NCBI GenBank assembly: GCA_002772605.1
Contig: PFDS01000040.1
Location: forward strand, 733-64,732
DNA: 64,000 nt
Reading direction: 5' to 3'
Source of the DNA: Candidatus Peregrinibacteria bacterium CG10_big_fil_rev_8_21_14_0_10_49_16
Lineage (GTDB): Bacteria; Patescibacteriota; Gracilibacteria; Peribacterales; Peribacteraceae
Shown here: positions 14,269 to 22,945 of the stretch, in pieces
Layout of the letters: each line of letters begins with the position of its first letter
How positions within the stretch are numbered: position 1 is the first letter of the stretch
Notes under the pieces: model-generated
The model's input: only the letters and a program-made list of their open reading frames with translations
What the model was told of the DNA's origin: nothing
Databases searched by the model: none
Program-made: the position numbers and the translations under genes

Positions 14269-16875
14269 ATGCACCCATTCGACCGGTTTACACCCAATGC
14301 AAAACTCGCGCTACAAATAGCAGAACAAGAAGCGAAGACGATGAAGAGCCCTTATATTGGCACAGAACATCTGCTTCTTGGACTGCTCAGTATTCCCAAA
14401 TCACTCGGCTTTTCGATTTTTACTGGCGCAGGCGTGACACTGGAAAATGCTCGCATCCTGCTGAAGGCAACAAAATCCAATGACATTGAAGGTCAGCATG
14501 TGAAACATGGCCTTTCTGTTTTTCTCCATAATGTTATCGAACAAGCGGTTATAACAGCACATAAGTACCGACACACAAATGTAGGTACAGAACACCTTGT
14601 GCATGCACTCGTATCCACAGAAAAAAATGCAGCAACCATTCTCCTGGAAAACATGCAGGTAGACTCCGAAGAGTTACGAACACGCGTCGAAGAAATGTTT
14701 GGGCAAATTAGCCAGTTCCGTCAACAAAGCAAAAACATTGAGCAATCACTTGAGGCATTTTTCCATGGTCTGCAGGGTGCAATGGCAGGTATGTCAACAG
14801 GAATGGCGGGAATGGGCGATCCTGAAGGATTAAAAAAGAAGAAAAATACCAAAAGCAAAACCCCAGTACTCGATTACTTCACAGACGATCTCATCGTAAA
14901 GGCCAAGGAAAAGAAGATCGATCCTGTTATCGGTCGAGACAAAGAAATTGAACGTGTCATTCATATTTTAAGTCGAAAAACCAAGAATAATCCTATTCTT
15001 ATTGGTGAACCTGGCGTTGGAAAAACAGCAATTGTTGAAGGACTTGCGCAAAAAATATCACAAGGAACTGTACCGCGTTCACTCAAAAACAAACGCGTGC
15101 TCCTTCTCAATATGGGTGCTCTGGTCGCAGGAACAAAATATCGCGGAGAGTTTGAACAACGCTTCGAAGATATTATTAAAGAAGCCACGCAAGAAGATAC
15201 GAACATCATTTTGTTCATTGATGAGATGCACACCATTGTTGGTGCAGGATCGGCAGAAGGATCATTAGATGCAGCAAATATTCTAAAACCCGCATTAAGC
15301 AGAGGCATTCTCCAAGTTATTGGAGCAACAACAACAGACGAATTTCGTACTATCGAAAAGGATCGAGCACTGGCAAGGCGCTTGCAGTCCATCTTAGTAG
15401 AAGAACCGAGCGTCGAAGATACACTCAAAATCTTAAGAGGAATAAAAGAGGCCTTTGAAAACTTCCACGCAATTACTATTTCCGACGAAGCATTAGAAGC
15501 TGCTGTCCAATTCAGTAAACGATACATCAATGAACGCTTTCTCCCAGACAAGGCTATCGACGTTCTCGACGAAGCGGCTGCAGGAAAGAAAATTATGCAT
15601 GCGGAAGAAGAACCGGAAATTCGTAGTATTGATGAACATATTGAAGAGCTCATTCAAAAACAGCAAAAGGCTGTGCGCTCCCAAAAGTACCACCTTGCAC
15701 TGAAATTAAAACAAGAACAGCAACTGTTAAAAGAAAAGAAGCAACGTCTTATAGACATGCGTGATGGTGACCGTCGTACACCAATTAGTATTTCCAGTGA
15801 TGACATTGCCGCAGTCATTAGTCGCTCCACGGGTATCCCCGTTACCAAACTGCTTCGTTCTGAGGCAAAGCGACTGACGAATCTGGAAGGACAATTGCGC
15901 AAATATGTGATTGGTCAAGATGATGCAATTAAAAAAGTAGCACGTGCGATACGACGTAGCCGTGTAGGAATTGGTGATATCAAGCGTCCTATCGGCTCCT
16001 TCCTCTTTCTCGGGCCTACGGGTGTTGGAAAAACAGAATTAGTTCGCACTGTCGCACGCGAAGTATTCAACCGAGAAGATGCATTGATCAAAATTGACAT
16101 GTCAGAATTCATGGAAAGACACAATGTATCCCGCTTAATTGGAACAACCGCCGGATATATAGGATACGAAGAAGGTGGACAGTTGACAGAAATGGTACGA
16201 CGAAAACCCTACTCAGTTGTTCTGTTCGATGAAGTGGAAAAAGCACACCCAGAGTTCTTCAACCTCCTGCTCCAAATTTTGGAAGATGGTTTGCTGACTG
16301 ACGGCCAAGGCAATACTGTCGACTTTACGAATACGGTCATTATCATGACGAGTAACATCGGAGCTGAAAAGCTCACAAAACAAGCAGGAAAGATTGGCTT
16401 TAAATTAGAAGATGAAGCACGTGATGAAGAACAACAGTATGAACATCAGTGCAATGAAGTCCTTACTGAACTCAAAGATCAACTCCGACCAGAGTTTCTC
16501 AATCGTATTGACCATATTGTCATCTTCAATGCACTTAACCAAGAACATATCAGAAAGATTGTCAAGAATCAGCTAGCATACCTCAACGAGCGCCTGCACA
16601 CGCAGGGCTATGACCTGCAGGTGGACCAAAAAGTGGTTAACCTTCTTGCAACGGAAGGCTTTGACCCGGAGTACGGCGCCCGCCCCGTACGTCGTGTTAT
16701 TCAACAGCGTATTGAAGACGAAATTGCAGAACACATTCTAAAAGGCGTATTCCAGCCTGGAGATTGTATTTCTGTCATCAAGAAGAACAATGATCAACTC
16801 GACTTCCTTCCTAAAGTAAAAAAAGAAAATAATAAAGAGAAAAAATCAAGTACTCTGGCTATCAAAGAAAACTGA
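14269..16875 (+). CDS. clpC: ATP-dependent Clp protease ATPase subunit ClpC
   Basis: An 868-residue AAA+ unfoldase that feeds substrates to ClpP. The order is an N-domain with two Clp-N repeats (1-145), D1 with Walker A GEPGVGKT (about 246-253) and Walker B LFIDEMHT, a short middle region carrying a UVR-like segment (EELIQKQQKAV..., about 463-490) that marks ClpC rather than ClpB, D2 with GPTGVGKTE (about 583-591) and LFDEVEKAHPEFFNLLLQ, and the C-terminal region GARPVRRVIQ. The tail is Lys-rich and low in complexity. The start is ATG 14269. A CIRCE element ends 19 nt upstream, so expression should be HrcA-controlled and heat-inducible. No clpP is in the window. Confidence 0.97.
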   Translation: MHPFDRFTPNAKLALQIAEQEAKTMKSPYIGTEHLLLGLLSIPKSLGFSIFTGAGVTLENARILLKATKSNDIEGQHVKHGLSVFLHNVIEQAVITAHKYRHTNVGTEHLVHALVSTEKNAATILLENMQVDSEELRTRVEEMFGQISQFRQQSKNIEQSLEAFFHGLQGAMAGMSTGMAGMGDPEGLKKKKNTKSKTPVLDYFTDDLIVKAKEKKIDPVIGRDKEIERVIHILSRKTKNNPILIGEPGVGKTAIVEGLAQKISQGTVPRSLKNKRVLLLNMGALVAGTKYRGEFEQRFEDIIKEATQEDTNIILFIDEMHTIVGAGSAEGSLDAANILKPALSRGILQVIGATTTDEFRTIEKDRALARRLQSILVEEPSVEDTLKILRGIKEAFENFHAITISDEALEAAVQFSKRYINERFLPDKAIDVLDEAAAGKKIMHAEEEPEIRSIDEHIEELIQKQQKAVRSQKYHLALKLKQEQQLLKEKKQRLIDMRDGDRRTPISISSDDIAAVISRSTGIPVTKLLRSEAKRLTNLEGQLRKYVIGQDDAIKKVARAIRRSRVGIGDIKRPIGSFLFLGPTGVGKTELVRTVAREVFNREDALIKIDMSEFMERHNVSRLIGTTAGYIGYEEGGQLTEMVRRKPYSVVLFDEVEKAHPEFFNLLLQILEDGLLTDGQGNTVDFTNTVIIMTSNIGAEKLTKQAGKIGFKLEDEARDEEQQYEHQCNEVLTELKDQLRPEFLNRIDHIVIFNALNQEHIRKIVKNQLAYLNERLHTQGYDLQVDQKVVNLLATEGFDPEYGARPVRRVIQQRIEDEIAEHILKGVFQPGDCISVIKKNNDQLDFLPKVKKENNKEKKSSTLAIKEN

Positions 16876-16918
16876 GTGCGAATAGGAAAAGGGTAGGTTT
16901 TCTGGTACAATGAACTGA

Positions 16919-17416
16919 ATGCCTATCGAAGCAGTCAAAATCCCGCAGAATGTCTACATTGAGGACCGTATTATCGGCCCCATCACACTGAAACAACTGA
17001 TTCTCTCAGTGATTGGTAGCGGCATTAGTTATCTTCTGTGGACCGGATTCAGCAAGGCTTATGGCGATCAAGGAGTAAGTATTCCCTTGATCATCATTAG
17101 TATCATACCCGCTGTCATCTTCATGGCGTTTGCATTTGTGAAAGTCAATGATCTGTCACTCATGCGTATTACGCTCCTCTCTTTTGAACGCGTGGTCAAA
17201 CCATCTATACGCATATGGACCCCTCGTGCCGGCGTGCCATTGAGCTTCACCAGCATCACACACGTCTCCAAAAATACACAGCAAGAAAAAGACATACAAA
17301 AGAAAGGAAAACTATCTGCAGAAGAATTGAGCTCAATTTTAGACACTCCTACTATACAAGATACACCCCTGCCTACCCAAAACAGGATCAATACTCCTCC
17401 CACTAAAACGTCATGA
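16919..17416 (+). CDS. PrgI family T4SS membrane protein
   Basis: A 165-residue protein with two adjacent transmembrane helices (about residues 27-46 and 54-73) after an N-terminus KIPQNVYIEDRIIGPITLKQ, which is typical of the PrgI family of conjugation proteins. In gram-positive conjugation and CPR type IV secretion-like loci PrgI is a VirB3-type partner of the VirB4/TraC ATPase. The C-terminal third is polar and low in complexity. TACAAT lies exactly 6 nt before the ATG. It overlaps the TraC-like gene by 4 nt (ATGA), so the two are translationally coupled. Confidence 0.82.
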   Translation: MPIEAVKIPQNVYIEDRIIGPITLKQLILSVIGSGISYLLWTGFSKAYGDQGVSIPLIIISIIPAVIFMAFAFVKVNDLSLMRITLLSFERVVKPSIRIWTPRAGVPLSFTSITHVSKNTQQEKDIQKKGKLSAEELSSILDTPTIQDTPLPTQNRINTPPTKTS

Positions 17417-18156
17417 GCCCCGCCGACACAAAATCAGAGACACCTGAAAAAAAAGCACCGAGTACTGTGCGCAAACGCAAGTCACAACAAGTGAATGCCA
17501 CGCAACGATACCTTCCTATCGGAGAAATCCGTAATGACACGATATCACTAAAAAATGGAGGCCTGCGTGCTGTACTTCAAGTTGAAGCAATAAACTTTAA
17601 CCTGAAGAGTGAAACGGAGCAGGAAGCTATCATTGCCGGCTACGGATCATTCGTCAATACACTCTCCTTCCCCGTTCAAATCATCGTACGTTCAACGCAT
17701 ATCAATATTGATAGCTATCTCAAATACCTCCAGGGAAAAGCACAAGAGCAAACGAATGAACTGCTTCAAGAACAAACATTTGCCTATATCGCGTTCATTA
17801 ACCGTCTTCTTGAAGTGTCAGACATTATGCAAAAGCGCTTTTATGTCATCGTCCCTTACGATAAAAGCGAGCGTAAAAAAACACTACTGGAAAAATTCTT
17901 CGATTGGTTGCACCCGGAAGACTCTGTTGGAAAAGCTGCCCAGAGATTTCGAGAGTTCAATCAATTCGTCAAAAAACTTAATGAGCGTGTGGAGCTTATT
18001 GAAGCAGGACTGGGCAACATCGGACTCCATACGAGCCGCTTACGCACCCGAGAGCTTATCGACCTCTATTACAACATCTACAATCCAGAAACTAGCCAAC
18101 GGCAGAAAATTCCTGAAAATCTTGAAGATCTAAAAATGGATGACACAACATTGTAG
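17413..18156 (+). CDS. TraC/VirB4-like N-terminal domain protein
   Basis: A 247-residue soluble protein that follows PrgI with a 4-nt overlap. The segment RYLPIGEIRNDTISLKNGGLRAVLQVEAINF, then EQEAIIAGYGSFVNTLSFPVQIIVRS and DSYLKYLQGKA, match the N-terminal (CagE/TraC-like) part of VirB4 ATPases in CPR T4SS loci. The motor domain is missing: there is no Walker A, and the protein stops after a coiled, charged C-terminus. It is therefore either a stand-alone TraC-like subunit that pairs with an ATPase encoded elsewhere, or a split VirB4. No frameshifted continuation is visible, because rpsA follows. Confidence 0.72.
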   Translation: MSPADTKSETPEKKAPSTVRKRKSQQVNATQRYLPIGEIRNDTISLKNGGLRAVLQVEAINFNLKSETEQEAIIAGYGSFVNTLSFPVQIIVRSTHINIDSYLKYLQGKAQEQTNELLQEQTFAYIAFINRLLEVSDIMQKRFYVIVPYDKSERKKTLLEKFFDWLHPEDSVGKAAQRFREFNQFVKKLNERVELIEAGLGNIGLHTSRLRTRELIDLYYNIYNPETSQRQKIPENLEDLKMDDTTL

Positions 18157-18273
18157 ATCGACTTTGACAAATATAACAAGAGGTGGGAAAATAAGAACGC
18201 AATGTGTTGCTCGTGCAAGGACACATGCACATACTGTTTTCTCTATTTTTTTCCACTTGCACCTTCCTTTTCT

Positions 18274-19611
18274 ATGCCAATCCTTCAAGAAAATGCCACA
18301 ATGGAGCAGCTACTCAAAGACTCCCCTCCTATTTTACATGCACGCCCTGGGGAACTTCTCGAAGGAACTGTTGTATTCAAAGGAAAAAATAAACTACTGC
18401 TCGACTTACAAGGAGTGGCAACAGGCATCGTTTCCGGACGAGAGCTGAGGGATTCCTTCAACACATTTCGCACTATTACCGTTGGCGACCCACTCAACGC
18501 GCTAGTCTTGGAAGAAGAAAATGATGAAGGGTTGGTGGTGATGAGTTTGCGTATGGCAAGCCAGCAAAAGGCATGGGATCGCTTCCACGATCTTATTTCA
18601 GAAAATCACACAATGCACTTCATAGCCCAGGAAGCAAACAAGGGAGGCCTGCTCGCCAACATGGACGGTATCCGCACTTTCCTGCCAGTAAGCCAACTGG
18701 CTCCTGTTCATTATCCACGTGTTAATAACGCAGATTCTGTCGAAATTATGCAACGTTTACAGAAATACATCGGACATACATTCACGGTAAAAATCATTAC
18801 CATGGATGAAGAAGCAGGAAAAATCGTCGTATCGGAACGAGAGGCAATGGCAGAAGAACGGGCAAAAGCATTGGAAAGTTTGAAAGTAGGTGATGTGAAA
18901 GAAGGCATGGTGAGTGGCATAGCCAAATTTGGACTATTCGTGACATTCGAGGGGCTGGAAGGCTTGGTACATATTTCAGAAATTGCATGGGGACACGTGA
19001 AAAACCCTACAGAACATGCACAAACTGGCGATAAGGTCACCGTGAAAGTTATTGGCGTTGATGGCGACAAACTGAGTCTCAGCATGAAACAACTCACGCG
19101 CGATCCCTGGGAAGCTGTCGCAGAGAGATATCCTGTTGGAAAACGCGTTCAGGGCTCTGTCGTACGTTTCGCAGATTACGGTGCATTCGTACGGTTGGAA
19201 AAAGATATTAATGGACTGATTCACCTGTCTGAACTGGCTCACCACAAAGTAACTGATCCATCGGAAGTGCTCACCATTGGCCAAAAAGTCGAAGCACAGG
19301 TCATTAATATCGATATCGATGAGCGACGTATTGGCCTTTCAACCAAAGCGCTACAACCCATTGATAAAGCAACGCTAGAGAAACTCAAACAGGAACTCGA
19401 GTCTAAACAAGAAGAAGTAAAGAAAAAAGAAGAAAAGAAAACCCCTGCCATACAGGAAGCACTTCCTCTTGAGGAAGCACAATTTGTCGCATCCAAAACA
19501 GGAAAGAAATACTATGCTCTCGATTCTGCTCAAGGAAAAAAGATCAAAGAAGAAAACCGAGTGTACTTCAAAAATGAGAAGGAGGCTGAGAAAGCTGGAT
19601 ATGCGGCATAG
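18274..19611 (+). CDS. rpsA: 30S ribosomal protein S1 (four S1 domains)
   Basis: A 445-residue RNA-binding protein that helps mRNA dock on the 30S subunit. Four S1 motifs are visible, at roughly residues 26-95, 110-185, 203-270 and 288-360. The last two are canonical: VKEGMVSGIAKFGLFVTF...GLVHISEIAWG, and GKRVQGSVVRFADYGAFV...GLIHLSELAHH. After a Lys/Glu-rich linker (about 380-405) the C-terminus carries a short Ada-like zinc-ribbon-type tail (ASKTGKKYYAL...NRVYFKNEKEAEKAGY). The ATG at 18274 starts the conserved part; a TTGACA lies about 110 nt upstream. Such a tail is not part of textbook S1. Confidence 0.9.
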   Translation: MPILQENATMEQLLKDSPPILHARPGELLEGTVVFKGKNKLLLDLQGVATGIVSGRELRDSFNTFRTITVGDPLNALVLEEENDEGLVVMSLRMASQQKAWDRFHDLISENHTMHFIAQEANKGGLLANMDGIRTFLPVSQLAPVHYPRVNNADSVEIMQRLQKYIGHTFTVKIITMDEEAGKIVVSEREAMAEERAKALESLKVGDVKEGMVSGIAKFGLFVTFEGLEGLVHISEIAWGHVKNPTEHAQTGDKVTVKVIGVDGDKLSLSMKQLTRDPWEAVAERYPVGKRVQGSVVRFADYGAFVRLEKDINGLIHLSELAHHKVTDPSEVLTIGQKVEAQVINIDIDERRIGLSTKALQPIDKATLEKLKQELESKQEEVKKKEEKKTPAIQEALPLEEAQFVASKTGKKYYALDSAQGKKIKEENRVYFKNEKEAEKAGYAA

Positions 19612-19629
19612 CATCTGTACACTGCAGAC

Positions 19630-20316
19630 ATGAAAGCAGTAATATTCGACTTTGACGGCGTCATTATTGATAGTGAACGTTATTGGGACAGAGAAATGGA
19701 TACATTCGGCTTTCAACATGTCCCAGGATGGAAAGCAGGAGACAATGCACGGTTATTCACCGGAAGAACACGTACAGGAGCGTATGAAGTGTTTTGCAAA
19801 GAATTTGGGAACATCTTTACCTATGCTGTCTTTTCAGCACATATGCAAGAAATGCAAGATCATATTCACTGCGAAAACATTCAAATGCTACCCGGTGTCC
19901 AAGACCTGCTTATGTGCCTACAGAAAGATGGTATTCCGATTGGCATCGGCTCTTCATCTTCACGCACACTCATCGAAAAAACGTTGAATACGTTTTCCAT
20001 GCGCCATTTTTTTACAACCATCTCTCCCGGTAACGAAGTAAAGCCAGCAGAAGGAAAACCAGCGCCTACCATCTACCTCAAAGTTGCGAGGGACTTAAAC
20101 ATTGCACCAGAGGAGTGCCTTGTGATTGAAGATTCGCAGAATGGTGTGCGTGCAGCAAAAGCTGCCAAGATGACCTGTATCGGTCTTCGGAACGGATGTA
20201 ATCATATACAAGACCTCTCTGAAGCAGATCATATCCTTGAAGGGTTCATACAGGTAACTACAGAAACTCTACGCACCATATACCACAGACACCAAATATC
20301 ATCAGTGTGTTCTTAG
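19630..20316 (+). CDS. HAD superfamily hydrolase (beta-phosphoglucomutase-like)
   Basis: A 228-residue phosphatase or phosphomutase. Motif I is FDFDGVIIDSE (residues 5-15), with both catalytic Asp residues. A helical cap follows, then motif II in GIGSSSSRTLIEK, the lysine of motif III in KPAEGKPAPTIYL, and motif IV in LVIEDSQNGVRAAKAA. This is the subfamily IA pattern shared by beta-phosphoglucomutases and sugar-phosphate phosphatases, and the substrate is unknown. The start ATG has TACACT exactly 6 nt upstream. It overlaps the opposite-strand HIT gene by 15 nt at the 3' end. Confidence 0.9.
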   Translation: MKAVIFDFDGVIIDSERYWDREMDTFGFQHVPGWKAGDNARLFTGRTRTGAYEVFCKEFGNIFTYAVFSAHMQEMQDHIHCENIQMLPGVQDLLMCLQKDGIPIGIGSSSSRTLIEKTLNTFSMRHFFTTISPGNEVKPAEGKPAPTIYLKVARDLNIAPEECLVIEDSQNGVRAAKAAKMTCIGLRNGCNHIQDLSEADHILEGFIQVTTETLRTIYHRHQISSVCS

Positions 20317-20646
20317 CTCCTGATCTGAAAGAAAGTGTAAATGGAGATAATAGACTTGCTGTCCACCTCCTTTTCCTACATGAAAAGTCAATTTGTAACC
20401 ATCAACTCCCTTTTCTTTTGCAAACTGCTGCGCTTTCGCAATGAGCATGCCGGGAACATGTCGTGTAGCCTCTGTGCAATCTGCAATAGAAGCAACAATA
20501 TCTTCCTCCTTCTGCGGGATAAAGAGAAGGTGTGTTTTCGCACACGGATGAATATCCCGAAACACTAATACGTCTGCATCCTCATAGACAATATCTGCCG
20601 GAATCTCGCGATCCCTGATTTTATGAAAAACTGTTCGATCAGACAT
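20302..20646 (-). CDS. HIT family protein with a variant histidine triad
   Basis: A 114-residue HIT-fold nucleotide phosphoramidase or hydrolase similar to Hint. FHKIRDREIPADIVYEDADVLVF and the segment HLLFIPQKEED are typical. The catalytic region reads GGGQQVYYLHLHFLS, so the first His of the HxHxHxx motif is Tyr100, while the nucleophile position His102 and His104 remain. Activity is plausible but the triad is altered. The ATG at 20646 is selected by alignment with HIT N-termini. The gene converges on the HAD gene. Confidence 0.88.
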   Translation of the reverse strand: MSDRTVFHKIRDREIPADIVYEDADVLVFRDIHPCAKTHLLFIPQKEEDIVASIADCTEATRHVPGMLIAKAQQFAKEKGVDGYKLTFHVGKGGGQQVYYLHLHFLSDQELRTH

Positions 20647-20760
20647 ACCACTCAGATTGAAGCAGAAACACAAAAAACAAAAGTGCTTATAAATGCTGAT
20701 GAATGTATTTTACGGAGAAAATCTTGCATTTTAAGCTTAAAAAGGGGAAAATAGTAAAGA

Positions 20761-21276
20761 ATGGTCACGAAAAAAACTCCGGAACAACTACCCAAAAAGG
20801 GAGTTGAGGCCCCACCCCCAGCGCAACTGGAAAGAACTCCGGTGACGCAACCCGTTCAACAGAAAAACCTCGAGAGTCTTCTACTAGCCATCGAATCGAT
20901 CACCACACCACCAGAAACGGTAGGAGAAGACAGCTCCGCAGATCTTGGAGGCGGTGGGGGCAAACACATGCAGAAGACATCAGATGGAAAACCCAAAAAA
21001 CACGTGACTCGAGATGAAGCAATTGCAAACCTTCCCTCTCAAGAAGCCATGCAAAAGCAACTGAAAAGACACATTGAGAAAGAAGTAAAAGACCTGCGCA
21101 AACAGGCAAAAAAAATGATCTTAGGCAAAAGACCAGGAGCCGCCGATAAGCTCAACAAGCTCTATGCACGCATGCGCAAGCTGAATGGTCTTCTGACGGA
21201 ACTCCTCAGCGCATCCTACGACATGATCAAACGCTTCTTTGTTAAAGTATTTATTGATAAACAGCCAATTCTCTAA
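20761..21276 (+). CDS. Hypothetical basic coiled-coil protein
   Basis: A 171-residue protein of unknown family. The first ~85 residues are Pro-, Thr- and Gly-rich and look disordered (including GGGGGKHM). Residues about 90-150 are highly basic and helical (KQLKRHIEKEVKDLRKQAKK), which suggests a coiled coil or nucleic-acid contact. The C-terminus is amphipathic and hydrophobic (YDMIKRFFVKVFI). No signal peptide is present. It is convergent with the small membrane protein gene at 21280, leaving 3 nt between stops. The function cannot be inferred. Confidence 0.55.
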   Translation: MVTKKTPEQLPKKGVEAPPPAQLERTPVTQPVQQKNLESLLLAIESITTPPETVGEDSSADLGGGGGKHMQKTSDGKPKKHVTRDEAIANLPSQEAMQKQLKRHIEKEVKDLRKQAKKMILGKRPGAADKLNKLYARMRKLNGLLTELLSASYDMIKRFFVKVFIDKQPIL

Positions 21277-21279
21277 GTG

Positions 21280-21528
21280 TCATTTTTTCTTTTTTCCTCT
21301 CTCGAGGGATGCGGTTTTTTCCACTTGCCCTGCTACCCATTCCAAAATGGTATCTACCATATTGAGAGGCTTGATCACAACCGATTCTAACTCTGCAGTG
21401 ACGCTCTCAATGCGTCGGATGACCTTACGCAAATTGACCACAATAAACAGAACGTGGTACAACACAACAATAATTAGTACTCCAACTACAACATACACAC
21501 CTGTCAACAATTCTGACGACTCAATCAT
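21280..21528 (-). CDS. Small single-pass membrane protein
   Basis: An 82-residue protein with one N-terminal transmembrane helix (about residues 10-32), then a soluble helical segment (NLRKVIRRIESVTAELESVV) and a basic end (ERGKKKK). The layout recalls DUF948-like envelope proteins but no motif secures that. It is divergent from yidD across a 27-bp interval that contains a perfect inverted repeat. Real-gene status is supported by the signal-like composition and by clean spacing to both neighbours. Confidence 0.55.
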   Translation of the reverse strand: MIESSELLTGVYVVVGVLIIVVLYHVLFIVVNLRKVIRRIESVTAELESVVIKPLNMVDTILEWVAGQVEKTASLERGKKKK

Positions 21529-21530
21529 GT

Positions 21531-21547
21531 ACGATACAGAGTATCGT
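21531..21547. promoter_or_regulatory. Inverted repeat between divergent genes
   Basis: ACGATAC-AGA-GTATCGT is a perfect 7-bp inverted repeat filling the 27-bp gap between the divergent small membrane-protein gene and yidD. The right arm contains TATCGT 8 nt before the yidD ATG. It may be an operator or simply a symmetric pair of -10 elements. Confidence 0.4.
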
Positions 21548-21555
21548 CAATTGCT

Positions 21556-21846
21556 ATGATGCGCAATCTTCTACGCCATATCTGGTACCTACCCCGCAAC
21601 CTCATTGTTGCAGGCATCACCCTATATCAAAAAACCCTTTCCCCTGATCACGGTCCATTGCACCCTCTCTATCCGTACGGCTACTGCAGGCATCACCCAA
21701 CATGCTCCGAATACGGAAAACAGGCAGTACAGAAACATGGATGCATTCTTGGACTGCTCCTCATTATACGTCGCCTCCTCACTTGCCATCCCTGGCAAAC
21801 GCCATCACAAGAAAGGATACATATGCTTCTTATGGATCAAGGTTAA
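21556..21846 (+). CDS. yidD: Membrane protein insertion efficiency factor YidD
   Basis: A 96-residue membrane-associated protein that assists YidC-dependent insertion. The hallmark pattern is present: YQKTLSP, then CRHHPTCSEYGKQAVQKHG with three conserved cysteines, and RRLLTCHPW. ATG 21556 or 21559 can start it. Unlike the common arrangement it does not neighbour rnpA or yidC here. Its last 4 nt overlap the convergent small membrane-protein gene. Confidence 0.95.
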   Translation: MMRNLLRHIWYLPRNLIVAGITLYQKTLSPDHGPLHPLYPYGYCRHHPTCSEYGKQAVQKHGCILGLLLIIRRLLTCHPWQTPSQERIHMLLMDQG

Positions 21847-22112
21847 CGTTTCCTAGTCTTCTCTGCCTTACTCTTCAACTCCGCCCACATTCTTCTTACC
21901 CATGGCAAAGATAGCGTTGAAATAGTGTAGCCTCCTGTGGGAACCAAGGCTGATAAGTAGAAACCTTCAATGCCGATTTGCCAAAGAAACACACAGGCAG
22001 TGATATAGGTAATGCCTGCAATAATGCCCCTCCTCGTGAGACTGGTTTCCCACGCTTTTTCCATTTCCACACGCTTATTGCGCTCAAGGATTTTGAAAAT
22101 CTGTTCCTCCAT
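21843..22112 (-). CDS. Two-helix hypothetical membrane protein of a CPR-type family
   Basis: An 89-residue protein with a hydrophilic N-terminus (EEQIFKILERNKRVEMEKAWETSLTRR), two transmembrane helices (about residues 31-47 and 53-72) and a final basic segment. The strings KAWETS...RR and ALVPTGGYTISTLSLPW resemble a family seen often in CPR genomes and always annotated as hypothetical; this is recollection rather than a search. The ATG at 22112 is chosen, with TAGACT 9 nt upstream. No function can be given. Confidence 0.65.
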   Translation of the reverse strand: MEEQIFKILERNKRVEMEKAWETSLTRRGIIAGITYITACVFLWQIGIEGFYLSALVPTGGYTISTLSLPWVRRMWAELKSKAEKTRKR

Positions 22113-22144
22113 ACAAAACAAAGTCTATCAGAAATACTCTGAGC

Positions 22145-22870
22145 TTATGGCAGTAACAGAAACTTACATCCAACCACAGAAAGGAAAACCGCTATTACTA
22201 TACGAAATGCTTTTTCAGACACATAACCAACGACCTTCTTGGCTAACCAAGCGCCTACAAAAGACAACGGCAAAAGTACGATCATACCATACCAGAGTTT
22301 CATCGGGAGATTCACATTTCCAACCCCATAGGCAATAAGACGAATCGAATCGGTCATAAATGCAATTGCTCCTGCCGTAAAGATGTAGACGTGCTTTGGA
22401 AGATCGAATGCTGCCAGAAACGCACCGCGTACGGCACCACCCACCCCAAAGATTCCAGCCATGAACCCCGATGCGACACCTCCAGTAACTGCGGTTGCAG
22501 TGGTCTTTGGTAATTTCCATGATGAATGGAAAAGCAGGAAGAATGTGTAGATAATAAGCGCTGCGCCAAGAATGCGCAGCAGTAACACAGGATCTGTTTC
22601 AAGTGTCAGTCTGGCGCCAAGGTATGCAGCAAGAACGCTGGGCACTCCGAAGAGAAGAAGGAGATTCCACGTTGCTCCTTTGCGAAACAACAACATCTTC
22701 CACATATCGCCGACCCAGTGGATGATGCCGACAAGTAAGAGTGTTTGTGGTAGTGGGTACCAGAAGAGAAGGACGGGGATCATGATGGTGGATGTTCCGA
22801 ATCCCGTCATAGTTCCAACGGCAGATGCAATGAGTGTAAGTGCGGCAATTGCTAGAATTTCAGTAGGCAT
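22145..22870 (-). CDS. Sulfite exporter TauE/SafE family permease
   Basis: A 241-residue inner-membrane protein with about eight hydrophobic helices. The two repeated Gly-rich signatures of the TauE/SafE family are visible: an N-terminal GTMTGFGTS and a central GGVASGFMAGIFGVGGAVRGAF. The family moves anions such as sulfite or sulfonates, but the substrate is not determinable here. The start ATG at 22870 has TAGATT 9 nt upstream. It is divergent from the EamA transporter gene. Confidence 0.9.
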   Translation of the reverse strand: MPTEILAIAALTLIASAVGTMTGFGTSTIMIPVLLFWYPLPQTLLLVGIIHWVGDMWKMLLFRKGATWNLLLLFGVPSVLAAYLGARLTLETDPVLLLRILGAALIIYTFFLLFHSSWKLPKTTATAVTGGVASGFMAGIFGVGGAVRGAFLAAFDLPKHVYIFTAGAIAFMTDSIRLIAYGVGNVNLPMKLWYGMIVLLPLSFVGAWLAKKVVGYVSEKAFRIVIAVFLSVVGCKFLLLP

Positions 22871-22945
22871 TGTCCCATCAATCTAGAGCTTTTGCAGTCA
22901 TGAAACTAGGATGTGTTGTCCATATATGAGGTATAGTAGATCTCT

